A stretch of 6,309 bases of DNA. Origin: Actinomycetes bacterium. Lineage in GTDB: Bacteria; Actinomycetota; Aquicultoria; CAJVYJ01; JAUVQD01. Within the stretch, counting starts at the first letter, position 1. The number at the start of each line of letters is the position of its first letter. The notes beneath the pieces were generated by a model. The model worked only from the letters and a program-made list of their open reading frames with translations. It was not told the origin of the DNA and did not search any database. The translations under genes were made by a program, and so were the position numbers. The stretch covers positions 1-6,309 of the forward strand of contig JAUVQD010000090.1 of NCBI GenBank assembly GCA_030598355.1. Reading direction: 5' to 3'. Below are positions 1 to 6,197 of this stretch, one piece after another.

Positions 1-821
1 AACTTTCGGGCTACGTCAGAATAAGCATCGGCTCCAATAATCGTCGAAACGTGACCCGGACAGATCAATCCGTCCAGACGACAAGCCGGATCTGACAAAA
101 TAGCCTCCAGGGCCGGGGGAATCAAACGATGACTCACCAAAACACTAAAGTTGGTCAATTTTAACTTGTGTGCTTCTTCGACAATATTCGCGATTGGCGG
201 CGTCGTAGTCTCGAATCCAACCGCCAAAAATACAACTTCTCCCGGGGTTGAGCGGGCCATTTCAAGGGCTTGTCTCGGGCTATAAACTATGGCGACTCTT
301 CCACCCATCGCCCGAGCCTCTTCGAGGCTCATTGATGAGCCCGGCACTCTCAGCATGTCGCCAAAAGAGACTACTGTGGCTTTCCGGCTAAGAGCTAGCT
401 CAATGCCCATATCGATCTCTGAGACGGGTGTTACACAAACCGGACAACCAGGGCCGGAAATCAGCTCAACATTGTCAGGAAGCCTCGCTTTCAAGCCGCT
501 TCTCGCTATAGCGACCGTATGCGTGCCACAAACCTCCATCAACCGCACCTTACGCAGACCTTTTGCTAAGTCAGAGATTTCAAGAGACAGCGCTTCTATC
601 CGGTCTTGGATTTTCGCGGCGGTCTCAAAAAGACTTATTGATGATCTCGCGGTTTTTTTGTCGAGTACCTTGATCGCAAACCCGGCATGGATGAGAACGA
701 AATCATTGACACCGGCTAGAGGCGCAAACTGCAGATTTACAGCAGCGTCTATTTCCCCGATTCGCGCTATCCCGTTTTCATCATCTTTTGATACAATTTT
801 TCCAATCACACCTAGACACAT
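1..821 (-). CDS. hypCD: HypC-HypD fusion, [NiFe]-hydrogenase Fe(CN)2CO scaffold protein (3' end cut by window)
   Basis: One uninterrupted frame of 273 complete codons joins two maturation proteins that are normally separate. Residues 1-67 are HypC: it starts MCLG with the essential Cys2, and carries the conserved HAGFAI motif (His45). Residues 68-94 are a helical linker resembling a shortened HypD N-terminus. From residue 95 it is HypD: MEVCGTHT (Cys98), GPGCPVC (Cys126, Cys129), FGDMLRVPG (153-161), GFETTTP (202-208) and PGHVSTIIG (255-263). The HypD C-terminal part, with its [4Fe-4S] cysteines, lies beyond base 1. In the family, HypC Cys2 and the HypD MEVC cysteine hold the iron while CN and CO are attached. 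The start is ATG, preceded by GGGTGA with 5 nt spacing, 15 nt after the hypF stop, so the two are one operon. The usual proline of HypC MCLGxPG is isoleucine here. Both identities are secure; that it works as a single polypeptide is inferred from the open frame. Confidence 0.93.
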   Translation of the reverse strand, partial: MCLGVIGKIVSKDDENGIARIGEIDAAVNLQFAPLAGVNDFVLIHAGFAIKVLDKKTARSSISLFETAAKIQDRIEALSLEISDLAKGLRKVRLMEVCGTHTVAIARSGLKARLPDNVELISGPGCPVCVTPVSEIDMGIELALSRKATVVSFGDMLRVPGSSMSLEEARAMGGRVAIVYSPRQALEMARSTPGEVVFLAVGFETTTPPIANIVEEAHKLKLTNFSVLVSHRLIPPALEAILSDPACRLDGLICPGHVSTIIGADAYSDVARK

Positions 822-836
822 AAGCTTCACCCAAAA

Positions 837-3122
837 TCAGATTTGATTTGCTCCCGCGCCACCCCCGGCCGCCACAACCGCAGCTTGCCCAAAACTTATC
901 CCGCCATCATTAATTGGCACCTCTTCCGCAGTGACAACCTGAAAGCCACGACCCTCAAGCAAATCAATGGCTTTTGTATACAGAAAAGCGTTAGCAAACA
1001 CTCCGCCACCTAAGACTACTTTGTTTATTCCCCTTTCAGCCCTTAAACGCTCGCTGACAGTGGCGAGCACATCGGCAAGGCCGTTGTGAAATCTGGCAGC
1101 AATAACTGCCGGAGGGGTCCCAACCTGCTTGTCCGCAATCAAAGCGGTCAGGGCCTGCGTGTAGTCAACTTCGATCATTCCTTTCCGACCGGCAAGCGCA
1201 AATTGATATAATCCTTCTTCTTCCGAACTCACCGCCGACTCTAGATAAGAAGCGGCCTGTCCCTCAAATGACTGGCTGCGGCAGCCCAAAACAAGAGACG
1301 ACACGGCTTCAAATAGACGCCCGCAACTTGATGTCAGCGGCATATTTATCCCGCTTGATATCTGCTTCCTAACCGCATTAATCTCGTCCTCGGAAATGAA
1401 CCCTAACAACTCAACGATGGCATCATGCTCAAGTTGAAGATCAACAAGATAACTTAGAGCCATTCTCCAGGGAAAACGAATCGCGGCCTCAGAGCCGGGC
1501 ATCGATACTTCCTTAAGATGAGCCACCCTTTCCATATGCTGAAGGTCACATATGAGCCATTCGCCTCCCCAGATTCGGTCGTCATACCCCCAGCCACTGC
1601 CATCAAACGCGACTCCGATTACCGGCTCATGTATTCCTTTTTCGGCCAGAGACGACGCAATATGGGCATGATGATGTTGGACCCTCTCGACCGGTACCCC
1701 CAGGCTTTCGGCATAAGACACCGATACATAGTCGGGATGCAAATCACATGCCACTTTCTGCGGCTCGATATCTAGGAGACCGCAGAGTGTTTTAATTGTT
1801 TGCTGGTAGCGATCAAAACAATCGAGATCCGATAGGTCTCCGAGATGCTGGCTGATATGCGCCCATCCGTTGGCCGCCAAAGCAAAGGTATTCTTTAGGT
1901 CGGCTCCACAGGCCAGGATCGGCGAGTACTCCCCTTTAAGCTCAAGAGCATGCGGCGCTCGACCACGGCCGAGTCGCAGAGCCATCGTTCGACCGGCCAC
2001 TTTTCTAACGACCGAATCATCGCAACCGTTGCTAATTGAGCGATTGTGGGAAAAGAATGCGTCAACCTCGTTCTTTAGCTTAACCAACGCATCGTTATTG
2101 TTAATAATTATGGGTGACCCGCCTTTGTTCGCGCTTGTCATAACTAGTGGTACGTCAAATTCTTTAAGAAGTAAAAAATGAATAGGCGCGTACGCCTTCA
2201 TCACGCCTATGTTGGTTAGGCCAGGCGCGATATTGGGCGCCAAATCAAATGACGCTTTATCTAAAAGAACTATGGGGCAGTCCGGGCCGTCTAGAAGTTC
2301 GGCTTCACCCGTGTCTATTTTTCCAAGCTTAAGAGCGTCGCTCATATCAGAAACCATAACCGCTAAAGGCTTGTCTGGACGAGACTTGATCTGCCTGATG
2401 CGGGCAATCGCTTCAGAGCAATTCGCAAGAGCGGCCAGGTGAAAGCCACCAATACCTTTTATCGCCAGTATTTTACCTTCGGCAAGAGTTAAGATCGCGC
2501 TGTCAACAGCGGATCGACCGGATACAACTGAGTTGTTATCGTTAAAAATATATTGGGGCCCGCATTCAGCGCAGGCATTTGGTTCAGCGTGAAACCGGCG
2601 ATCGAGTTCGGTAGCGTACTCAAAGCTACAATCCAGGCAAAGTGGAAACTTTCGCATTGAAGTTCGCTCTCTATCATAAGGAAGCTTATTGATAATTGTA
2701 TATCGCGGCCCGCAGTGGCAGCAGTTAATGAACGGGTAACCGAATCGACGATCAGTGATATCTAATAACTCCTGCCGGCAATCTTCGCAAATGCCAATAT
2801 CTTTGGGGACGAAACGCTGCAAGTCCCCATCCACCCGACTGGCCAAAACTGAAAAAGCGCTGTCTTTTAGCACAATTTTGATTTCTTTTACGTCGAGACA
2901 GCGAATTTGAGCCGGTCGGGGAAGGCTGACGACCAATTCTTTTACAAAACCATTGCAGGCTTGCAAATCGCCTTGGACCTCCAGCTCAACGAAGCCTCCC
3001 GCGTTTCTAGCCCAACCGGCTAATTGCCATTGATTGGCCAGCCTTTTAGCAAAGGGGCGAAACCCGACCCCTTGAACGTGGCCGGTTACTTCGACGTGCC
3101 ATCTTCTGCTTGCCGTACCCAT
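837..3122 (-). CDS. hypF: Carbamoyltransferase HypF, [NiFe]-hydrogenase cyanide-ligand synthesis
   Basis: HypF uses carbamoyl phosphate and ATP to carbamoylate the C-terminal cysteine of HypE, the first step in making the CN ligands of the NiFe site; it acts in the cytoplasm. All family domains are present in order over 761 residues, the usual length. An acylphosphatase domain lies at about 8-95 (GHVQGVGFRPF). Two zinc-finger-like units have CxxC pairs at 112/115, 134/137, 162/165 and 184/187. A YrdC-like domain spans about 205-385 (IKGIGGFHLA, KSRPDKPLAVM, MTSAN). A Kae1/TobZ-like carbamoyltransferase domain follows, with HHHAH at 483-487, FDGSGWG at 506-512, EGQAASYLE at 620-628, LGGGVFAN at 704-711 and NDGG at 738-741. 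The start is ATG; no other in-frame start exists before the upstream stop, and a GGAG lies about 13 nt upstream, a weak site. It is 27 nt downstream of the endopeptidase and 15 nt upstream of hypCD. No defect is visible. Confidence 0.97.
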   Translation of the reverse strand: MGTASRRWHVEVTGHVQGVGFRPFAKRLANQWQLAGWARNAGGFVELEVQGDLQACNGFVKELVVSLPRPAQIRCLDVKEIKIVLKDSAFSVLASRVDGDLQRFVPKDIGICEDCRQELLDITDRRFGYPFINCCHCGPRYTIINKLPYDRERTSMRKFPLCLDCSFEYATELDRRFHAEPNACAECGPQYIFNDNNSVVSGRSAVDSAILTLAEGKILAIKGIGGFHLAALANCSEAIARIRQIKSRPDKPLAVMVSDMSDALKLGKIDTGEAELLDGPDCPIVLLDKASFDLAPNIAPGLTNIGVMKAYAPIHFLLLKEFDVPLVMTSANKGGSPIIINNNDALVKLKNEVDAFFSHNRSISNGCDDSVVRKVAGRTMALRLGRGRAPHALELKGEYSPILACGADLKNTFALAANGWAHISQHLGDLSDLDCFDRYQQTIKTLCGLLDIEPQKVACDLHPDYVSVSYAESLGVPVERVQHHHAHIASSLAEKGIHEPVIGVAFDGSGWGYDDRIWGGEWLICDLQHMERVAHLKEVSMPGSEAAIRFPWRMALSYLVDLQLEHDAIVELLGFISEDEINAVRKQISSGINMPLTSSCGRLFEAVSSLVLGCRSQSFEGQAASYLESAVSSEEEGLYQFALAGRKGMIEVDYTQALTALIADKQVGTPPAVIAARFHNGLADVLATVSERLRAERGINKVVLGGGVFANAFLYTKAIDLLEGRGFQVVTAEEVPINDGGISFGQAAVVAAGGGAGANQI

Positions 3123-3149
3123 TAGCGTCTGCTTTCTCCAATCAACTAG

Positions 3150-3611
3150 CTAAACAATGCTTTTGATCATCGAAAGAGTAGTTTCGGTGATATCGACTAG
3201 TTTTCCATTAAGCTCATCACTGATTTCAGCCCCGACATTGATCTGCTGTGGTTGAATGCCGATCACGCGCACCCATGGCTCGTTTTGTTCCATGTCTAAT
3301 AGCGACAAAACATCGGCCAGTCCCACTTGGTGAAGGGATTGACGGGCTTGATCCGCCATGACGGCTTGAGGGTCAATCCAATCCACCGAACCCGGCCTTG
3401 AGCCGCTATCTACCGCGTCAATGAAAACAACTCTTTTTTCTTCAGCGAATACATCAAAAAGACCGTATCCGGGAGTGCCGGCTTCAAAAACCCGAGCGCC
3501 TTTTATCTCTAGCTGTCTCAGCCTGCGCGCGACAATGACACCGATGCCGTCATCGCCCATCAGAGGATTGCCCAACCCTAGAACACAAAGCCCGAGACTA
3601 TTTGCAGACAA
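3150..3611 (-). CDS. Hydrogenase maturation endopeptidase (HyaD/HybD/HycI family)
   Basis: This is the nickel-dependent endopeptidase that removes the C-terminal tail of the hydrogenase large subunit once the NiFe site is complete. The 153-residue protein has the usual family length. It opens with the hallmark LGLGNPLMGDDGIG (about 11-24). By comparison with E. coli HybD the three nickel ligands map to Asp21 (HybD Glu16), Asp65 in FIDAVDSG (HybD Asp62) and His94 in SLHQVGL (HybD His93). The C-terminal VIGIQPQ (117-123) is also typical. The start is TTG at 3611, supported by AAGGGAG with 7 nt spacing; no alternative start precedes the first motif. It is the first gene of the leftward maturation operon, 27 nt ahead of hypF. 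Its substrate is presumably the HydA large subunit of the hydrogenase encoded rightward, which lies outside the window. I leave the symbol blank because family members specific to different hydrogenases cannot be separated here. Confidence 0.93.
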   Translation of the reverse strand: MSANSLGLCVLGLGNPLMGDDGIGVIVARRLRQLEIKGARVFEAGTPGYGLFDVFAEEKRVVFIDAVDSGSRPGSVDWIDPQAVMADQARQSLHQVGLADVLSLLDMEQNEPWVRVIGIQPQQINVGAEISDELNGKLVDITETTLSMIKSIV

Positions 3612-3618
3612 TAGAAGA

Positions 3619-3625
3619 CTCCCTT
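3619..3625 (-). promoter_or_regulatory. Ribosome binding site deciding the TTG start of the endopeptidase
   Basis: On the minus strand the sequence AAGGGAG sits 7 nt before TTG at 3611. This is a strong Shine-Dalgarno match at ideal spacing. It decides the start, since no ATG or GTG precedes the catalytic GNPLMGDD motif in this frame. Confidence 0.75.
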
Positions 3626-3638
3626 ATTTATAAAACAG

Positions 3639-3649
3639 AAACATTGTTT
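3639..3649. repeat. Short perfect palindrome AAACA-T-TGTTT, possible operator
   Basis: A 5-1-5 inverted repeat lies in the divergent intergenic region, about 28 nt upstream of the endopeptidase start and next to a minus-strand TATAAA-like hexamer. Position and symmetry suit a small dimeric repressor or activator site. It is short and in AT-rich DNA, so chance is quite possible; I recognise no regulator for it. Confidence 0.25.
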
Positions 3650-3741
3650 ATATGGTTTCCCCCAAGCGCATGAATGAAACAGTAGTTCCCCAAAATATAT
3701 CTTTTGTTATTGACTAACTTAGCTTGGGTATTTTACAAAAC

Positions 3742-4164
3742 ATGAAAGAGAACACGAAATATCAAAAGAAGATACTTGTCGTTGATCCACAGGTCGGAAT
3801 GTACGATCCGATCGTTCATGCCTTGACGGCTAATGACTATCAAGTCTCTTCAGCGGATTCGATCGAGAAAGCTTGGGAAGCGTTGAGTTCAAGTCGTCCC
3901 GACCTGATTCTCCTCGAAACAATGGTGCCCGAGGGTACAGAAGGGTTTCATTTAGTCTGGAGTTTGCGTCAACACCCGGACCGTCAATTAAGCAAGACTC
4001 CTGTTGTCATAGTTTCGGACATACACCAAACCACCTCACTGAACCTATTTCCCGATTTAGAAGATGGGCACTATCGCGCACCTGAATTTCTGCCCGTTCA
4101 AGGGTTTTTAGATAAGCCGGTTGATCACGCAATGCTTCTGAAAACCGTTGCCAGTGTCTTTTGA
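3742..4164 (+). CDS. Stand-alone receiver-domain protein with Glu at the phospho-acceptor position
   Basis: A 140-residue CheY-like receiver domain with no output domain. The fold signature is present: beta-1 KKILVVD (9-15), the PDLILLE strand (53-59) followed by TMVPEGTEGFH, PVVIVSD (87-93) with Ser92 at the switch Ser/Thr position, and FLDKP (122-126) with the invariant Lys125. Two features depart from active receivers. The phospho-acceptor Asp is Glu59, and the first acidic pair is reduced to one Asp (VVDPQ, Asp15). The segment between Ser92 and Lys125 is about ten residues longer than in CheY. It therefore probably does not accept phosphate in the ordinary way and may act as a fixed adaptor or binding partner; this is inference. 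I chose ATG 3742, where similarity begins; a TTG at 3724 is in frame but neither has a clear Shine-Dalgarno. It ends 36 nt before hydB and is the first gene of that operon. Confidence 0.85.
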   Translation: MKENTKYQKKILVVDPQVGMYDPIVHALTANDYQVSSADSIEKAWEALSSSRPDLILLETMVPEGTEGFHLVWSLRQHPDRQLSKTPVVIVSDIHQTTSLNLFPDLEDGHYRAPEFLPVQGFLDKPVDHAMLLKTVASVF

Positions 4165-4200
4165 GATGAAGAAATTATTTTGAAGATTGGAACCCAATAG

Positions 4201-5340
4201 ATGGCGCTATCAAAAGCCGAGGCTGAACTACGTAAAAAAAGACATTTTTTTATTGAGGGCGAAGTCGCTGAGCAAATCCTTGCCGGTATACCTGATGATT
4301 ATAATGTGATCGGACCGATCAGGGAAAAACTGGCCGTAAAGTATGGTCCCATTGAATCTGCGGCAGACTTAGCCTACGGGGTAACAAGTAAAGAAGATCG
4401 AGGCTCATATAAGCTGGAAGATACGGGCAACCACCGTCTTGGAAACGCGCGGCCGATTAATTCTCCTAAACGATTTACACACAAACCGGAAGAAGTTCTT
4501 TACGAGACATCACGCACTCAGCAAGGAAATATCAAATATACAAATCAGCCGACAAGAATTGAAAAGCAAGCCTTCTTTGGTCTGAAGCCTTGTGATGTCA
4601 ACGCGATGAACGTCATGGACTTGACGTTTAACAAAAACTTCCATGATCCCGCTTACGATCGCAATAGACGAAAAAATATCATCATCGCCCTGAATTGTCT
4701 TGAGCCGGGTGAAAATTGTTTTTGCGCGACATTCGATACCGGGCCCACCTTAAAGAGCGGCTTTGATCTTTGTCTTACTGAGCTTGATTCCGGTTACCTG
4801 GTTGAGGTGGGATCAAAAGTCGGGGCGCAAATCATCGATGATGCCTACCTGAAGCCAGCGAGTCAAGATATGGTAGAGGTCAAAGAAGAGCGGGCGCATA
4901 AAGCGCGACATGACATGTCAAAAGCTTTCGATCTTTCCAAAGCTGTTCAAGCACTGAACGAAAATTATGATCACCCTTATTGGGAACAGCCCAGTGAACG
5001 TTGTTTAAGTTGCGCTAATTGCATTAACGTTTGTCCAACTTGCTACTGCTATCAGATTCGTGATAAGTCCACTGTCAGTGGGTCAAAATCCGTCAGAACC
5101 AGAACTTGGGATGCTTGTCAAAATCTAGCTTTTGCCGCAGTCCACGGTGGCAATTTCCGCCCTAATCGTGCTGACCGTCTACGCCAATGGGTCAACCACA
5201 AGCTCAACTGGACAATTGAACAATACGGACGCGCCGGCTGCGTCGGTTGCGGACGTTGTATCACCTGGTGTCCGACGCGTATCGATATCACCGAGCCTGT
5301 ATGGCGACTCGGGGGAGAAGGTGTCAAACTTGACTCGTAA
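4201..5340 (+). CDS. hydB: Group 3b [NiFe]-hydrogenase (sulfhydrogenase) beta subunit, 4Fe-4S dicluster protein
   Basis: HydB is the ferredoxin-like electron-transfer subunit of NADP(H)-linked cytosolic hydrogenases, and is related to subunit A of anaerobic sulfite reductase (AsrA). The 379-residue protein carries two [4Fe-4S] motifs near the C-terminus: Cys268, 271, 274 and 278 (CLSCANCINVCP), and Cys347, 350, 353 and 357 (CVGCGRCITWCP). The N-terminal part has family signatures: FFGLKPCDVNA (125-135) and the cysteine-rich NCLEPGENCFCATFDTGP (165-182). Additional cysteines follow cluster 1 at 281 and 283. The start ATG is immediately preceded by an in-frame TAG, so the N-terminus is certain to lie here or further in; the ribosome site is poor (GGA about 10 nt upstream). 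It overlaps the start of hydG, a sign of translational coupling. The order hydB-hydG-hydD is that of Pyrococcus hydrogenase I. AsrA is the main alternative, but the hydD neighbour argues for hydrogenase. Confidence 0.93.
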   Translation: MALSKAEAELRKKRHFFIEGEVAEQILAGIPDDYNVIGPIREKLAVKYGPIESAADLAYGVTSKEDRGSYKLEDTGNHRLGNARPINSPKRFTHKPEEVLYETSRTQQGNIKYTNQPTRIEKQAFFGLKPCDVNAMNVMDLTFNKNFHDPAYDRNRRKNIIIALNCLEPGENCFCATFDTGPTLKSGFDLCLTELDSGYLVEVGSKVGAQIIDDAYLKPASQDMVEVKEERAHKARHDMSKAFDLSKAVQALNENYDHPYWEQPSERCLSCANCINVCPTCYCYQIRDKSTVSGSKSVRTRTWDACQNLAFAAVHGGNFRPNRADRLRQWVNHKLNWTIEQYGRAGCVGCGRCITWCPTRIDITEPVWRLGGEGVKLDS

Positions 5341-6163
5341 CGCGTTTATTCCGAATCAGGCTAGCATTATTAAGATCAAAGCTGAAGCCGAGAATATAAG
5401 CACTTTTACGCTTAGCTTTCAAGACAAGAATGTTCAGGATCACTACACCTTTGAGCCGGGCCAATACAATATGCTGAGCCTCCCAGGCATTGGAGAGGCA
5501 GCCATATCTATTAGCTCAAGTCCGCACCAGCGGGATGCTCTTGACCACACAATAAGGTTGGCTGGTCGAGTTACGACGGCGGTTTCAAATCTGAAGGTTG
5601 GAGACTCTATTGGTGTCAGGGGACCATATGGTCGGCCCTGGCCTGTTAAGGAGCTCGAGGGCACAGACGTCGCCGTAATTGTTGGAGGAACCGGGTGCGC
5701 CTGCGTTAAACCAGCTATCAATATCCTGACTGATCACATGACTGATTTTAAATCGGCAACAGTCCTTTACGGCTCCAAGGTAGCTCAGGAACTTCTTTTC
5801 GCGGACGAATATAGTTACTGGCAAGACCAAGGGGTAAATCTACATTTGACCGTTGACGAGGGGCGATCACTTGATTGGCCGTTTCATGTCGGCGTTGTAA
5901 CTACCTTATTCGACAAGCTCAAAAAGGCCTCTCCTGATTCCCGGGCCCTGATTAGCGGACCCGATATAATGATGCGCTTTTGCGTAATCGATCTTCTAAA
6001 ACGAGGGTGGTCAAGGAAGAATATTTTTCTCTCGCTGGAAAGAAGAATGGATTGCGCGATAAAGATGTGCGGCCACTGTCAACTGGGGCCCGTATATGTA
6101 TGTCAGGATGGGCCGGTCTTTTGCTATGACGAAATTGAGCACGTCTTTGGCGCGGTGGCTTGA
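5321..6163 (+). CDS. hydG: Group 3b [NiFe]-hydrogenase gamma subunit, FAD/NAD(P)-binding with [2Fe-2S]
   Basis: HydG is the ferredoxin-NADP reductase-like diaphorase subunit that exchanges electrons with NAD(P)H. From the GTG start it has 280 residues. The FAD domain shows EPGQYNMLSLPG (45-56), ISISSSP (62-68) and GRVTTAV (82-88). The nucleotide domain shows VGGTG (121-125) and SGPDIMM (212-218). The C-terminal [2Fe-2S] site has Cys245, Cys250, Cys253 and Cys261 (ERRMDCAIKMCGHC then YVCQDGPVF). An odd feature is GGTGCACVKP: related proteins generally have Ala-Pro where Ala-Cys stands here, giving Cys126 and Cys128 beside the nucleotide loop. The start is uncertain. GTG 5321 follows GGGGGAG at only 3 nt; TTG 5330 follows AAGGTG at 6 nt and would give 277 residues. 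Either overlaps the end of hydB (20 or 11 nt). The frame stays open upstream to 5132, but those codons lie within hydB's Fe-S region and show no family similarity. Confidence 0.94.
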   Translation: MSNLTRNAFIPNQASIIKIKAEAENISTFTLSFQDKNVQDHYTFEPGQYNMLSLPGIGEAAISISSSPHQRDALDHTIRLAGRVTTAVSNLKVGDSIGVRGPYGRPWPVKELEGTDVAVIVGGTGCACVKPAINILTDHMTDFKSATVLYGSKVAQELLFADEYSYWQDQGVNLHLTVDEGRSLDWPFHVGVVTTLFDKLKKASPDSRALISGPDIMMRFCVIDLLKRGWSRKNIFLSLERRMDCAIKMCGHCQLGPVYVCQDGPVFCYDEIEHVFGAVA

Positions 6164-6186
6164 GACCGATAGTAAAATTTGATTTT

Positions 6187-6193
6187 GAGGTGA
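6187..6193 (+). promoter_or_regulatory. Ribosome binding site deciding the TTG start of hydD
   Basis: GAGGTGA lies 4 nt before TTG at 6198. It is the best Shine-Dalgarno match on the plus strand and fixes the small-subunit start, since no ATG or GTG in the same frame precedes the CSGCQ motif. Confidence 0.75.
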
Positions 6194-6197
6194 GAAA

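Larger units (their letters stand above)
3612..3741. promoter_or_regulatory. Divergent intergenic region, probable bidirectional promoter and operator
   Basis: This AT-rich stretch is the only sizeable non-coding DNA here and separates the leftward maturation operon from the rightward hydrogenase operon, so both promoters probably lie in it. What can be seen: an 11-base perfect palindrome, AAACA-T-TGTTT (3639-3649); TATAAA-like hexamers on the minus strand near 3626-3633 and 3647-3652; and TTGACT on the plus strand at 3710-3715. None forms a convincing sigma-70 pair at proper spacing with a sensible transcription start, and no sigma-54 GG-N10-GC element or FNR box is evident. The role is inferred from gene orientation, not from a recognised site. 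Confidence 0.5.

Noticed and set aside
289..846. A 185-codon plus-strand open frame
   Set aside because: It lies antisense to the HypC-HypD fusion, whose conserved motifs fit the minus strand; the plus-strand translation is rich in Ser, Arg and Pro and shows no family motif.
1518..2442. Three plus-strand open frames (1518-1775, 1870-2181, 2209-2442)
   Set aside because: All lie antisense to hypF, which shows its full domain set on the minus strand; none has a ribosome site or recognisable motif.
3710..3739. Sigma-70 promoter with TTGACT and a TACAAA -10
   Set aside because: With 18 nt spacing the transcript would begin after the ATG at 3742, so it cannot drive the receiver gene unless that start is further in, where the domain would be cut.
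3724..3741. TTG at 3724 as the receiver start
   Set aside because: No ribosome site precedes it and it adds only six residues ahead of ATG 3742. It cannot be excluded, since the ATG also lacks a clear site.
5132..5320. N-terminal extension of hydG by 63 codons from an upstream ATG
   Set aside because: These codons lie within the hydB frame encoding its second Fe-S motif. The extended peptide has no similarity to HydG, whose family N-terminus aligns near 5321-5340.
4201..6163. Anaerobic sulfite reductase subunits AsrA and AsrB rather than hydrogenase subunits
   Set aside because: These families are homologous to HydB and HydG, but the next gene has the NiFe small-subunit CSGCQ motif and the opposite arm carries Hyp maturation genes, so the hydrogenase reading is favoured.
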